Numbered from the stretch's first letter, positions 50,301 to 62,659 are shown. The stretch: 64,000 nt of DNA from Phragmites australis (GCF_958298935.1 NC_084934.1:5644501-5708500); one strand, 5' to 3'. Notes: generated by a model not told the origin, from the letters alone. Translations and numbers: made by a program.

Positions 50301-50490
50301 GACTAAACACATTGAAATCAGATTTTATTTTCTTAGAGACAATGTTGAAAAAGGAAATATTGAACTTCTTCGTGTGAATACTAAATACCAATTGATAGAC
50401 ACTTTCATAAAACCTTTGGATTCTTCTCGGTTTACTTTTGTTCGGAGAGAACTTGTGTTATTCATCCTATGTGATTGTTTTGAGGGGGAG
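47340..50490 (+). pseudogene. Element C pol remnant
   Basis: Protease begins at 47350 with the intact catalytic VDSGCSHHM. Pre-integrase and zinc-binding FWHRRLG lie near 47740. Integrase has LIIVDDYSKYSWVYFMA (47986) and KFWAEA and FRVFGCKCF (48261-48893). RT is at 49130-49610 with MDVKSAFLNGY and an intact YIDDIIFG at about 49532-49555. RNase H at 49885-50541 has ADFGGCKIDRKSTSGTCYF and SSRKQSSVAQST and ends IDTFIKPLDSSRF. Several in-frame stops (for example near 47634, 47817 and 49610) and frameshifts interrupt it. Domain order is Copia. Confidence 0.9.
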
Positions 50491-51468
50491 TTCTTATATT
50501 TTTGGAACTCGTCAAAGTTTATAAAAATAAGAAAACATTGAAATATGATGAGCATCATATTTAATACATATATGACTTTTGAAGCCAGTGCTTATGCTAC
50601 ATAGGAGTTTTTTACTTTCATATCTACATATGTAACTCTGTAGTTTTTGTCATGACCTTTTAAATCGAATGATAACTTGAATTAAATTTTGTCATGGTTA
50701 AACTCTCTTGATTACTTTGATTCAAAGAAATGAAAAAGTGCTGAATAATAGTTGATAGACAAAAGATCAAGGAAGTATGCACTGTCGCACTTCTTTTTTC
50801 GAGACTGCTTATCATTGCACTTTGATATGAACTTGGAAGAAGTCATGTATGACCAAAATCATTGTCTTAAGCTTCTGATTATCTTTTTGACATAGGCTTT
50901 GTATGGTTGGATATAATAAGGCCGATGGTGCATATAATTCCTTGCAAAAGAATATGAGAAGTTCTTGACATTAAAATTGGCTTCTTTTATATGACTTTGT
51001 AAATCAAAACAATGACATATTTTTTATATTCATGTTTTTGATAGCATATAAATTGAGGATTCGAGTGATTGAGATTGGGAGACTATGCCTTACAAATAAA
51101 TCATTAATTATACTTGATAAGTTGTGCTTACACTATATTTTTATATGTGTAGACGGGTTGGTGCAAGTATTCTAGATAGTGTGGCTTGATCGAGTATTTG
51201 TTATATATGTGGATGAATTCTGATGCTCATTGAAATAATTGAAATAACAAGATTTGATTATCTCTTTTGAACTTTTGATAAAATCATTGCCAAAAGGGGA
51301 GAGAAAGTTGCTCATTTTTGCTTCAAAGGGGGAGAGAAATTTTTTCTTCAAAGTTTTTTTTTATCTTTTTGATTTCACTTTGCATTTGATTTTAAAATCA
51401 AATCATGTTTGTTAAAAGGTTTTCAATGTTCACATGAGGGTTGCCAATGTTTTCATCAAGGGAGATAT
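50491..51468 (+). other. Element C 3' non-coding region with repeated PPT-like tracts
   Basis: No env-like frame seen. Purine tracts GAGGGGGAGTT (about 50482), AAAAGGGGAGAGAAAG (about 51293), AAAGGGGGAGAGAAA (about 51325) and CAAGGGAGATA (51457-51467) precede the 3' LTR at 51469; the last is at the position of the functional PPT. Confidence 0.6.
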
Positions 51469-52898
51469 TGTGAGATCATGTGACGAAAAATTGGTTTGAT
51501 TGATGAAATTGGTAGAGCAAAGTGATTTAGTATAATGATATTTGGTTGATATTCATGAATAGCTAAGATATGCTTGGATAGCATTATTGGTTTGATGCGT
51601 TATCATTAGTTGGATATGCTTATGTTAGCTTGTTGGTTTTGCTTGGAGTTTGCGTGGTGTTACGTGAACTAATCTTGAGTCAAGTCGGGAAGGACTTGTG
51701 ATTGTACTCGATTGTTGTTTGATTCATGTGCAGGTGTTGCTCGAAGACGAACGTGGTCAATGACGGATCGACGAACTAAGTTCAGGGAGGAATTGAGGTT
51801 TGGCGACTAGGTTCAAGAGGAAATGAGGTCATGGTGATCGAGGATGTCATGTAGGACGTTCGAGCTGAGAAAATAATGCATATGGAGACAAGGCTTTGCG
51901 ATGGACATAGGAGGCGATCTGATCGTGAGAGGACGTGAAGACTAATTCGTGTTCAAGTCGAAGCAGGCATGAGGGAGTAGTGTGGTGGCTGGACTTGAGA
52001 CAAGTGTTAGTGTCGGAGACGGACTCTGAGTTGGTTATGTATATGCATGTATGCATGGAAGATGTGCATGCATAATTACCTAAGAGTTGTTGGCTAATTA
52101 GATTAATTACTGGAAGTTGTTTGTCCTCTTGTGATTAGAGGAGGATAGAGATCAGATTGAATATGATAGGAAGTTGTAGTTCCATTCGATCACGTTTGTG
52201 CGCGTGGCTACCCTATACATAGAGAGGTCTGTTGTATTGGGTAGTAAGGGGCGTAGAACAACGCAACAGAGAGATAGAGAAACTCGAGAGAGAGCTGTTT
52301 TGGGATTTCATGGAAATCCTTGTTGGATTCTTTGGAGAGCCATCTTGTAAACTCATCTATGCAATGAAAATTAAGTTTCGTAAGTTGATGAGTTGTTGTT
52401 TTAGAATTTTCTCAACATTTTATATTTTGCCTGTTTGATTTTGGTTTTTTTATTAATCTCATGCTTTTATCAAGTTTTATATTGGTTTAATCCATCCAAA
52501 AGCTTGCTAGAATATCTAGTGCTTGATCTGAGAAAATTTTGAGTGGATTTGGTTTGTTCTCGAGTAGCTTTTTGTCAACTCGACTAAGTTTTGATCTACT
52601 CGATACTGGTTGACACAGTCTTCTTCGATTCGGAATAACTTTTGATAGACATATCCGATTTACTCTATACTTGTTGAGTTAGTTTCATATTTGAATCTAT
52701 TTTCTGCTGACCAAATTTGAGAGCAATCCGACCAGCAGATATTTTTGTGCGCCGTTTTTACTAGATCATGTACAATCTGTTTCGAGTGGAATACCAAGTT
52801 TAAATCGAGTTTCGATTTGGGTGGGTTAATCTTTGAATTTGGTTTCCACAATCATTCACCCCCTATAATTGGATATTTTGCGCATATTCGATGCTACA
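51469..52898 (+). repeat. Element C right LTR (3' LTR)
   Basis: Starts TGTGAGATCATGTG and ends ...GATGCTACA, followed by TSD TGTAG. 1,430 bp, colinear with the left LTR. Confidence 0.9.
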
Positions 52899-53040
52899 TG
52901 TAGTGACGCAATCAGCAACAACATGTTGTAGAGGACATAGTCGAGGCAGTTGCGTATACCAGATGATGTCATACGACTTGCCGAGGATGTCGAGTGGCCT
53001 CTGCCTAGAAACTTCTATGCCATCCCCATGCAGGGACTCA

Positions 53041-53970
53041 CGCTACTACAAAAACACCAATCCACGACCCGCTATCATTATGGTTCTTTAAAATTGACAG
53101 TGATAATATATCATTGTTGGTTTATATCAGGAGCCGATAGTATCAGTCCATTTAAAGAGAACTGGAATTGATAATGGAGGGAGTATCACTGCCGGTTCAT
53201 GTTATGAACCAACAACGAAAATGGTTGGCAGCTCATCTTTGAAAATTCATAGCTTTTTTATACGTAATTTTTAAATGAAAACTATAGCTCTGCAAGATCT
53301 ACAACTTTGTAGCTGACAACATTTTCATTTGAGGCCATATAGATGACAAAATCTGGCCTACAACTATTTTGGCATCAGTAACTTATCGAGCTCTACTCCT
53401 TTCATCATAGTTCACTCATGTGAATTCATAGCATTCTTAAACTAGATAAAAAAAGATAAAATTAGTAATAACATGGTGAAATAATAATATATGCAATGTG
53501 TAACCACTAAATAATGACTAACATATTGTATATGTAATGCTCTTATCAGACTTTCATGTGGGCCAACTCAATTCTAAGTTGGATGCAGTATAGAATATTA
53601 CAAAAATATAACTTAGCCAAATGATCATCTCTAATGGTAGTAATTGCATGGTGAAATTATAATATATGCAATGCTTAAGTTGGTTCATGTTCAAGCAGAT
53701 TAAAACAAGTGTCATTTGCATATTTTTAGTGAGATATTCAAAAATTCGTAAAATATTCATATATAGTAAAAATATTTATATGAAAATTGTAGATCTTAAC
53801 GAGATCTATAATTTTTTAGTTGATAACTTTTCATTTAAAGTTATTTTGATGCCCAAATAATTATCAAAATTTTTGGACAACTAGGGTCAAAAGAAAAAAT
53901 ATCTTATTGCTCTTAGCAATCAGTGATAGGTGAGATGGTATAGAGGCTTCACGCAAAATGCGAGGTCATG
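53041..53970 (+). mobile_element. CACTA-type terminal fragment
   Basis: Begins CGCTACTACAAAAAC, one mismatch from CACTACTACAAAAA. It then has CACTA-like subterminal repeats (GACAGTGATAAT, ACTGCCGGTTCAT) and the grass CACTA subterminal stretches about Asp/Phe-like AACTATAGCTCTGCAAGAT and GTAGATCTTAACGAGATC. It is cut at 53971 by gypsy element D; the other end is not in the window. The 52904-53040 segment between it and element C holds no recognised gene. Confidence 0.55.
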
Positions 53971-54620
53971 TGATATGGATATAGGTGTCTTGATCTTTCA
54001 ATGATAAACACAAGTCGGTTTGGTGGAGACGACTTTGATGGTCCGGCTACACTCATACGACGACGAAGCGCCTATGCAATTGCTAAATCAACTCTTAGAG
54101 GTTACTAACCTTGCCGTGGGCATGATCAGCCTGAACACGAAGTTTTTATCCCTGCAATCAACAAAAAACAAGCAAGAATAATTAAGGGCAATCTAAAATT
54201 ACGAATATAGATGAAGAATGATGTATTGATGTGGTGGAGTTCTACAAAATAGTCAACTAGGTGGTCAGAAGACACAATTCGAGACAATGATGTTTGGCTC
54301 TAGATGAAACTATTATTCAACAAAACTCAAGTATTCTAGCTGCACCTGGCCTCTATTTAATGGCATGCAATTCCCCTAGACGCTACAAAACAAACTAAGA
54401 AAACATAATCTGACTCTAACTCTATCTGTTACAATGTCGACTTGTTTTGAGGTTTTTGAGTCGCTCACAATTATCCTATTGATGGGGCTAGATCGGTTGG
54501 AAAGACCACGACCTGTGGCTAAACACATTCATTGGACTTCGTATGAGAGAGATCTCTTCTTTTTGTTGCATGGCTATTTGCTGAATCCGAAATGAATTTG
54601 GAGTCTGAGTTGTAGTCGAC
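53971..54620 (-). repeat. Element D left LTR (3' LTR)
   Basis: Colinear with 63467-64000 over at least 530 bp (for example AATTAAGGGC, AGTCAACTAGGTGGT and TGTTACAATGTCGACT shared). The inner boundary near 54620 is a guess based on where coding sequence begins on the minus strand. Confidence 0.65.
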
Positions 54621-54627
54621 TTCCACT

Positions 54628-54991
54628 CTAAATTGATGATGGAACCTTGACGTGGCAAATCCATCTTTGGACTGTTGGAGAGCTAGACACGTCTATTGCG
54701 AGCACGATTTCTTGTAGAGGATATCTTGGACTTTGGTTCCTAAACATAATGGCATAATCTGATTTAGGCAGCATCATATAATTCTTAAAATCATTAGACG
54801 TGTGCGCCAATAAATGAAATCACCTGATAATTAAGTTCACGTGCACGAGCTTGAGTAAACTTTTTATGTATAACTTTAGGAGTTGTGGCAGCAATGGTGG
54901 GTGTAACAATAGGAGGAATGTTCTCAATTAGTTCTGCTATTAAGCAAAACCCCAAATCAAGAAGATTCACATCTCGTTCCTCGCCCTCCAA
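54628..54991 (-). pseudogene. Element D C-terminal polyprotein fragment
   Basis: The minus-strand frames give KKFTQARARELNYQV, then HTSNDFKNYMMLPKSDYAIM. This is the ARA-x-LN-x-QV type segment found near the end of grass gypsy polyproteins (family knowledge). Frames are shifted against each other. Confidence 0.55.
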
Positions 54992-56357
54992 TTTTGTGCT
55001 AGTCTTTCAAATCTAAGTATGAGCAAAGTAAATATATTAGGTAGTATACTATTCTTATAAAGAACAAAAATTAAAGTATTTAGGAATAGAATCACCTTAT
55101 TTTTTATGTTTTCATGCACGTGCTCGCATAATTGATTCTTTGTATGCATCATAAATATTTTCAACTCTCTTTGTGAGTTCATGTCGTTCAGATGTACTTG
55201 AAGCATTCACATCGGTTGGGTTGGAGATCCGCAACATCCTCCCCTTCTTCAAAAAAAGCTCTTATTGGCTTTTGATAGCTTAAAAATGTACATAACAAAT
55301 AGAACAATGTTTATACATGATATATGTAATTGTCATCAATTTTAGTTGTCTCCTTGTTATGCATATAACATGTATTATAACAGTAACAACAAGTATATAA
55401 TGAATATGTCAAATAACCACTTGAATACATATCATTCTCATCATTCCTACTCCCAAAAGAGGAACATGATATTGTACTTTGTTCTATTCAACAAGCACTA
55501 TCATTTGCATTCATTTCAAGGTTATCAAAATATGGTATAAAAGATTGTAGATCCACAAGATTCGGACGCAAGCTAGCAAGATTATCACAAGTAATGCATA
55601 GTCTATAAATATTGAACTGGTTATCCACACCACAATTTGAAATCAAATTAAATTTGCACTTCTGAGTGTAGGAACTAAAAAGTGATCTCATGAATGCAAT
55701 TTAAAAAATATGTTCCAATATAGAAGATAATCTAATAGGCTTGCCAAACTTGATATAAAATAGCTAATCAACAAGGGTATTCTAGAAATCACTTCTTTGT
55801 AAGTAATGATTTCCACATGAGTAAAACTGTATGCAACTAATTCAGAACATGAATTAATCAAATCTGTACACATAGGCTCACATATATTCATTGTAGCAAG
55901 TGTATACTCACAATTACTTGCATTCTCTTGTTGTTTGGCCAAATAAATTCCTTTTTCATTACCTTCCATGTCAGCCTTACATGATGTAGATGTTGTGAGT
56001 GATGTGTCTTCACCATCTTCCTCAAGTGATGTAGGTTCTTTATTAATCTGCACAATGTAAGAAACACTAGAAGCATATATAAATTTGTGAGTTTCAGAAA
56101 TATCCTCACTTTTGCTATAATCTACTTCTCTCATTTCCTTTTCTAGATCTCTCTCAATCTCAATGTTGATGCTCTCAACCTCACGTAATGCAGCTCGCTA
56201 TGTTCAGCACTCTCACTCAAATGGGCTAGTTGGCTCCCATACTCGTATTGGTTTTGATGCACTTTATCATCAACTACGATCTTCTTATGCTTTTGAATTC
56301 TTTTCTTTGCATCAATAGCTCAATGCACAAGATCATGCATGCTATTGAAATATTTAT
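54992..56357 (-). other. Element D internal sequence, unassigned
   Basis: A 148-codon minus-strand frame at 55688-56134 (MREVDYSKSEDISETHKF) is present but shows no recognised domain. The sequence to its right up to 56357 encodes KKRIQKHK-like text that may be the end of gag. No RT motifs were found. Confidence 0.4.
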
Positions 56358-56638
56358 CACTACTACATAATAGACCTTATATGTCAGCCCATCACTACCG
56401 GATCGCCAAAAACCGACAGTGATAATGGCATCACTACCGGTTCGTAAAAATAGGTATCACTGTCAGTTCTAAAAAAAATAACCGGTAGTGATAATAACTT
56501 TTCATTGCCGTCTAGTATTAAAAAATGACAGTGATATTATCACTACCGGTTGTTAATTTGAACCGGAAGTAAAAAGTCATCCAGACCCAAAATTTGACAT
56601 CAATCCAGTTTTGACTCGCAATACTCACATACGGCTCC

Positions 56639-56640
<2 letters not shown>

Positions 56641-56689
<49 letters not shown>
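56641..56689. repeat. (CT)n microsatellite
   Basis: About 24 uninterrupted CT units inside the CACTA element at the start of its GC-rich insert, where a 5' untranslated leader would be expected if the insert came from a gene. Confidence 0.95.
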
Positions 56690-56692
<3 letters not shown>

Positions 56693-57085
56693 GTGTGGTC
56701 GCTCTCTTTGCCTCCATCGCTCTCTTTCTCCGTCTCCCTCACACCCCTCTCCCACCCCACCGCCCACACCACTCCTCCTCCTCCAGATCTCCTCCCTCAC
56801 CGGCCTCCTCCCCAGCCTCCTTTCCCATCGGCCTCCTCCTCCTCCTCCTCCCCTCACGAGATCTACAGTGGGATCCAGTAGGGATCCGACCATGGATCTC
56901 GCTAGGGGCAGAGATAGCGAACGGTGTTGGCGACAAGGATGACAAGGGGGATCTGGAGGTCGGCGCGCCGTGCGGCGGGTCCAAGGGCAGCGTCGGACCC
57001 TTACCTTCATCGGCATCACCGTCGTTGCAGGTCCAAGGATGCGGGCGACTAACCAGGGCATGACGACAGTGATGAGCAGATGTAG

Positions 57086-57343
57086 GTGACCAAGAGCGAC
57101 ATCAGCGGTGTGAGCCTTGAGGGTGTGGAGCACGATGGGCCCAAGGGTTGGCTCGCCGTGGCTACTAAGATCTTCAACGTGTCATCGTCCATGCTCATGG
57201 CTGACATCAAGAACGACAATAGCGACATGATCGAGTACCCCTCCTTCTGTAGCAAGGAGCTCCGGTCGGCGCTCAACGTCATCTATTGCCTCTCGTTCGT
57301 GATGATCTTCACCATGCAGGATGAGGGCGGCGGCGGCAAGTAG
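57086..57343 (+). CDS. Captured open frame in CACTA element, unknown function
   Basis: An 85-residue frame starting MTKSDISGVSLEGVEHDG and containing FNVSSSMLMADIKN and SALNVIYCLSFVMIFTM, ending in a Gly-rich tail before TAG. I do not recognise a family. Upstream frame 56611-57063 ends just before it in another phase. It is probably a fragment of a host gene carried by the transposon, possibly spliced in the parent gene; whether it is expressed is unknown. Confidence 0.35.
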   Translation: MTKSDISGVSLEGVEHDGPKGWLAVATKIFNVSSSMLMADIKNDNSDMIEYPSFCSKELRSALNVIYCLSFVMIFTMQDEGGGGK

Positions 57344-57605
57344 GGCGTGACCATGTGTGCTGTGGTGGTGGCCTTTGTGCCGTCGTGTTTTTTTGTACAG
57401 GGCGGAGTAAGGCCGAGTTGGTGCTACAATGGTGACAGTGCGCGCTGGCAGCGGCGGTAGCCGAGCTGGCTCATTTCCTTTTTTGGCTTCTGGAACCACT
57501 TTCACTGTTGGTTGTACAACCTGTAGTGATTGGGGCATGACTTTCACTACTAATCAATCACTGCTGGATGTAAAACCAGCAGTGAAGGCACTTTCTGTAG
57601 TAGTG

Positions 57606-58101
57606 TATGTTGAAGTGTAACATCAAGCTCAGAATCTAGACCACTCATAAAACTAGCCATCATTGCATCTTCATATTTATTAAGACCACAATGATTCAAA
57701 CCAGTTTGCAACTTTTGATAATACCCTTTTTATAGAATTATTTCTTTGTTTCAAGCGTTGTAATTTATTCAGCAATTCATGAGCATAATAAGGAGGCACA
57801 AACATATCTCTCATTTATTGTTTCAAACATTCTCAAGTGGTTTTATCATTAGGATGTTTTTACGACAATATTCATGCCACCAAACAGATGCAAAACCTAA
57901 AAATTCACTAGCGGCAGTACTAACTCTTCTATTCTCAGGATATTCATGACATGCAAACTTTTGATCAACTAAAAGCTCCCAACTCAAGTAAGCATCTAGG
58001 TTATTTGCCATCAAACGAAGGAATTGTAAATAATACCTTAACATAATCATCATTTCATGGTGATTTAAGCGTAGCCTTTGACGATCATGATCGTTGTCCA
58101 A
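57606..58101 (-). pseudogene. Element D gag fragment
   Basis: The minus-strand frame starting near 58101 (MDNDHDRQRLRLNHHEM) continues with DAYLSWELLVDQKFACHEYP and TAASEFLGFASVWWHEYCRK, the capsid-like signature of grass Ty3/gypsy gag. It then decays, with stops, toward the CACTA insertion at 57605. A second, shifted copy of the N-terminus lies at 58115-58364. Confidence 0.75.
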
Positions 58102-58364
58102 GTCAACGTCTTCCTTATCCTCCGAATAACCGATGTAACAAGCAGAGTTCTCTCCTTCTTGTTTCTATTCTAGCATGCCCGAAGCGTTGGTGATGGCGCA
58201 TCGATGATGATGGCAGCCATTGTGGCAGTATCTTGGACCTTTGTAGCAGCAAGGGGGATCCACCGTGCTCGCTGAAAAGGTGGTGCATAAGGTAGAGAAG
58301 GTGAAACGGCACTTGATCTTTCTGTAGGCAAAGGTAAACGAGTCAAAATAGCTTGAAGTGTCAC

Positions 58365-58945
58365 ATTAGTTATGTTTGAGCAGCCACGATTGCGTTAAGA
58401 TTTACTTCTCGTAAGGACAACTGCTGATTGGTTAAATGGACGTTTTCCACAAGTCATTCCGTGGTGATCCTTGTAGGCTACGATTCATCATCAACTAACA
58501 TGGTTAGTAGAAACAAAAAACAAAACAGCAAGTGTATTACTCCTATGTACTATTAGGTTGTGGTGATAGGTCGCTCAAAATCTCAAGCCGTTCAAAAATT
58601 CTTGTAAGTTCTTACCAAGCAAAACAATAGGTGACGGTCGTGGTGGTGTCAAAGTCCTCCTGAATATTGGATGAAGCGATTGTTCGATAACCGAACAATC
58701 CATACGAGGTAGAATTTTGAGGAGCTAGAACAATGCTTTCAATATGTAGCAATGATTAGCAATATTTAAATCAGCAAAGCACATTGAAAATTTGCTAAAA
58801 GTACTATTCAAGCTTGCTGGCCCTAAGCTAAACCGTGCTAGAGATGCGAGCCTAGACACAAGCGATATCACGGTGCAACACCACCCAAAGGAAGACAATA
58901 GTTCATATTATGGGGTGGGCGTGAAACAATAATGCGGAAAGATGA
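58365..58945 (-). other. Element D 5' internal region, part 1
   Basis: Non-coding DNA between the gag start and the insertion of element E; nothing recognised. Confidence 0.45.
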
Positions 58946-59463
58946 TGTCAATGATTGATGAACTGCCAATCTAATGAACTTGTTGAAGAATTGGAGGATG
59001 CTTTGAGTAGAAGAATCACGAGGGGAACACACAGGGATTTTAGATAGGTTCGGGTTTCTGAGGGGATAATAATCCTACATCTTGTTTGTCTTGTATTGAT
59101 CTGAGCCTATTACAAGTGGGGTGTAGCTAGCCTAGATAGATCTAAACCTAGTCGATGACTTCCTCCTTGGCTTCTAATGACTTCATGTCGCTTGTCTTGA
59201 CTTGTTTTGGGATTTTTATCTCTTTGTTTGGGCGTGTCCTCTGCAGGACCCTCTGGCTCCGCATATATGGGGGTGTCGTATGTCCTCTGGACTCCTCTTT
59301 ACTGTTCTTAGAGATAAACCTTCCCGGTTATAAGACGCTTTGGGTACCTACGGATAATTTTCTTTCATCTAGGGGTTCTCTTTCTAGAGATAGATATATG
59401 CTTCAAAAATTGCAGGAAACCCTGAGGTGCCCAAATATGGTAACTATCCATTATTTATTATCA
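58946..59463 (-). repeat. Element E left LTR (3' LTR)
   Basis: Starts TGTCAATGATTG and ends ...TTATTATCA. 518 bp, colinear with 61938-62459, sharing for example GTAGCTAGCCTAGATAGATC. Confidence 0.85.
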
Positions 59464-61246
59464 AGCCTCCATCAATACGTGAAATGAGGCTTCGACGGGT
59501 CAAGTATATGGCCAGCAAAGATAAGTTTTTTGTTCGACCATATTATTGAGTAGGACTCGGGTCCCCGAGTAGGATGATGTGTCAAACCGGGTTCTCTGGG
59601 TTATCATATCATGTACTTGGGAATCTGAACGCCATTGAGTTCTCAAGCGAGTCCTCGAGAATATGTTCCATCTGAGTATGGTTTTCGATTAGCCCAAAAA
59701 TATCATCACATCCTCGTGAAAGGACAGGGGGTGAGACTCATCACTGGCCAGGCTTGAAAGTTGAACCGTTGTAGAAAAAGTTTTACGTGGTGTTGAAGAA
59801 ATTCTCTATCCTTCTTTTCTGGCAAAAGATCAGGATGAAGTTTGGAAACTGAGCGCCTTTGTCGGTGTAGTGCTCCAACTCTCCTGGTATTTTGTACCAA
59901 TAGCCCCTGCATGCACCAGAAGAAATCCCGAACAGAAAATGCAATGGGACCCTAGCAGAGAAAATCATAGCTCTAAGTGGCACTCGGAACCACCGTGGTG
60001 GCTAGTTGAAGAATTGCTGAGTCTGCTTAAGCTTTCTTTTGTATCATATTCTTGGAAATAGAAACTTATTCTTTGTTAGTAAAAACAAAAAATAATGTAA
60101 ATGAAAACAGTGGGACTTCTTGGGAATTCGATACCAAGAAGATACTGACAACCTTACATGCTCAGTGCTACTCGCTTACTCCTCCGGCTAGGGTAGGATG
60201 ATTTCGTTACTAATCGTGGACCTTAATCGGGTCAGCCCTATGTCTGACGTAAGTGGGAGGCGTTGTAGCCCCCAAGCACTCGAGGATGCGATAGGGAACC
60301 TTTATCACATCCCGTGAGGTCCCAACTTAGAACATCATCCCTATGTGAAGGAAGTCACTTTGGCATACGCACAGTATGTTGCCGTTAGCTCTTGGTATAC
60401 TATATTCATCCAGCCCTGGTTGGTTATATGGGAAGAAAGCTTAGAGATAATAAGATAAAATTGTCAACCAACCAGTGTGAATTAGCCGTTCAGGGTAAGA
60501 AAAAAAGAATTGAATGCTCATATTCCCCACTTAGTCGTAGAAACTCTTGTTTCCTAAAGTCGATTCTCATGTGACCTTGTCCGAGCTTATCTCAGACCTG
60601 GCTTACCACTAGTATACTTGTCTTATGGGTGCCAGACGTTGAGTTTAGGGGAGAAAAAAGAGAGCACAAAGAAATTCAAGCGACCTTACGGAAAATATAA
60701 ATATTTACTAGTGTAAACTTACTCATAGTACTTACACATATAACTTTTGGAGTTGGTCGATGTTTCAAGAATTATTGAAGACTCATCCACCCTTCATTGC
60801 TAAGAGACCTAGGGCGAGTAGATTCAACCATCATGTAAAGACCTTCCTACTTCGGAAATAGCTTGTTGCTCATTTTCTCGCTATGTACGAGTCATAGAAC
60901 CAGACCTCTGGGTTCGAAGGACCTTTTGTGAATGTTCTAGTTGTGGTAGCGCCGGAGAGCTTGCTAGTACCACGCTGATCTTATTAGCACTTGCGTCCTT
61001 TTTTCTTCGAGAACATTGAGGTCGTCCTACCTTAAAATTTTCACATGCGTTAGAGCTTATTGATGACCCATGAGGTATTGTAGACCTAAAACTATAAACC
61101 TAAATGGCACAGACTAGATTAAGTTGATAAGCAGTGAACATTATTACTTCGAGGGTAGCATAAGCGTTGTTACATGGGTTCCGAACTAGTCGTGGAACCC
61201 AACCCCCAAGTTTCTAGGTTTGCATCTCGATGCACTATAGTCACAG

Positions 61247-61560
61247 TTACAACGAAAGCTTCTTGTTCACCTTGATCCTTAAACTCTTAGGTTCCTTGTT
61301 TGGTTGGTGTTGGGATGTCATGTCAAGACTCCGCTTGTCGCAATGGAGACCTACCATGGGGCAACCCCGGATAGTGATGATCTCTTCGGGTTCCAGGATC
61401 TTTACGCATTGGTAAGCGTAATACGTGGTTGTCATGAACTTAGCAAGACCAAGATGTCGTTGTATGCCGTCTCGAAGTCGAGCACGTCGACCAGAATCTT
61501 TTACGTCAGGAAGTTGTCATGCTTCGTAAAAGTAACGGGGAGTGATATATGGCCAATGGG
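61247..61560 (-). pseudogene. Element E gypsy protease-region remnant
   Basis: Minus-strand frames read VDVLDFETAYNDIL, then after a shift KFMTTTYYAYQCVKI and EEIITIRG. This matches the region after the aspartic protease in gypsy (Tat-type) polyproteins of grasses, usually written as AYN-x-ILGR followed by KF...HY.Y.  The frameshift and a stop make it non-functional. Confidence 0.6.
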
Positions 61561-61937
61561 AGTGGACAAAGATCTGGGTACTATACCGTGAAAGGCTTGC
61601 GTAACCGGCTTGATGGCAGATCCACAATGGATTTTTCATCAGATTGCTCTGTATAGGTGTCTCGACAATCCATATTGTTGGAAATTGCTGGGGGGAGATC
61701 CCAACTTGTGGTGAATAGGGCATTAACGACTATCTTGGTAGCTGAGTGGTTTGAACTCGATACAGTAACCTTGGTGCATTGATCCATAAAGTGACTTACC
61801 TCATCACTAGAATCATCACCGTGAAGTCTTAGAACCCCTCATCCGAAAAACCAGTCATGGGCGTATGCGTAATCGACGACATGTTCACTGTAGAATTTTC
61901 AATGCCTATTGTCATGATCCCTACGGACGGCGCTAAC

Positions 61938-62459
61938 TGTCGACAATTGGTGAACCACTAATCTAATAAACTTATTGAAGAATTGGGGGTGCTTTGAGTA
62001 GATGAATCACGAGGGGAACACACAAGGATTTTTAGACAGATTCAAGCCTCTGGGAGGATAATAACCCTACGTCTTATTTATCTTATATTGATATGAGCCT
62101 ATTACAAGAGGGGTGTAGCTAGCCTAGATAGATCTAAACCAGGTCGGCAACTTCCTCTTTGGCTTCTAATGACTTGGTGCCGCTTGTCTTGACTTGTTTT
62201 GGGCTTTTTGTCTCTTCGTTTGGGCATGTCCTCCGCAGGGCCCTCTAGCTCTCTCTATATATATGTTGGTGGCGTATATCCTCTAGACTCCTCATTCCTA
62301 TTCTTGAAGATAAATCTTCCCAGTTATGGGACACATTGGGTACCTACGGATAATTTTCTTTCATCTAGAGATCCTCTTTCTAGAGATAGAAATATACTTC
62401 GGGAATTGTGTGAAACCCTAAGGTGCTCAGATATGGTAACTATCTATTATTTATCATCA
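61938..62459 (-). repeat. Element E right LTR (5' LTR)
   Basis: Starts TGTCGACAATTGG and ends ...TTATCATCA. 522 bp, with the PBS on its left side. Confidence 0.85.
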
Positions 62460-62659
62460 GATGGTAATATGTAGTGTGTAGCAATATGCACAATAAGGAG
62501 TTGGAGGCACTTTCCAAACACTCTTGTAACCAAATTGGAAACAAAACTCCAATATCAAACCTTCACAAATTCAAAATCAACTTTTCAAATAGATTTCACG
62601 TCAACTTCATAATCAAATCATATTCTCGTTCTTTTCTTTTCTTTTTTTCTCTATTTTTT

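Larger units (their letters stand above)
43549..52898 (+). mobile_element. Copia element C (Sirevirus-like), complete layout
   Basis: 9.35-kb Ty1-copia element on the plus strand with TSD TGTAG at 43544-43548 and 52899-52903. LTRs are 43549-44974 and 51469-52898. The PBS is at 44977-44988, gag about 45060-46980, and protease-integrase-RT-RNase H about 47340-50470, followed by a 1-kb non-coding 3' region with GGGGGAG tracts. All frames contain stops or shifts. By eye the first 150 bp of the two LTRs differ at about 15 sites, about 10%, so the insertion is old but younger than element A. Confidence 0.93.
56358..57605 (+). mobile_element. CACTA element with captured gene-like DNA (1,248 bp)
   Basis: Begins CACTACTACATAATAG and ends ACTTTCTGTAGTAGTG, with the 3-bp TSD TAT at 56355-56357 and 57606-57608. 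Subterminal repeats include ATCACTACCGG, GACAGTGATAAT and ACCGGTAGTGAT on the left and CAGTGA-type copies on the right. Between them, 56700-57440 is GC-rich and gene-like. No transposase remains. It sits in the gag region of element D. Confidence 0.88.
58946..62459 (-). mobile_element. Non-autonomous gypsy element E, 3.5 kb
   Basis: Two colinear LTRs at 58946-59463 and 61938-62459 flank 2.47 kb. The sequence inside the right LTR reads on the minus strand ...GTCGACA then GTTAGCGCCGTCCG, a gypsy-type PBS. Flanking pentamers GATGA (58941-58945) and GATGG (62460-62464) differ by one base. Only a short protease-region remnant is left inside. The element was inserted into element D. Confidence 0.82.

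Noticed and set aside
57182..57547. A 121-codon minus-strand frame in the CACTA insert
   Set aside because: It is antisense to the captured plus-strand frame and lacks any recognised motif.
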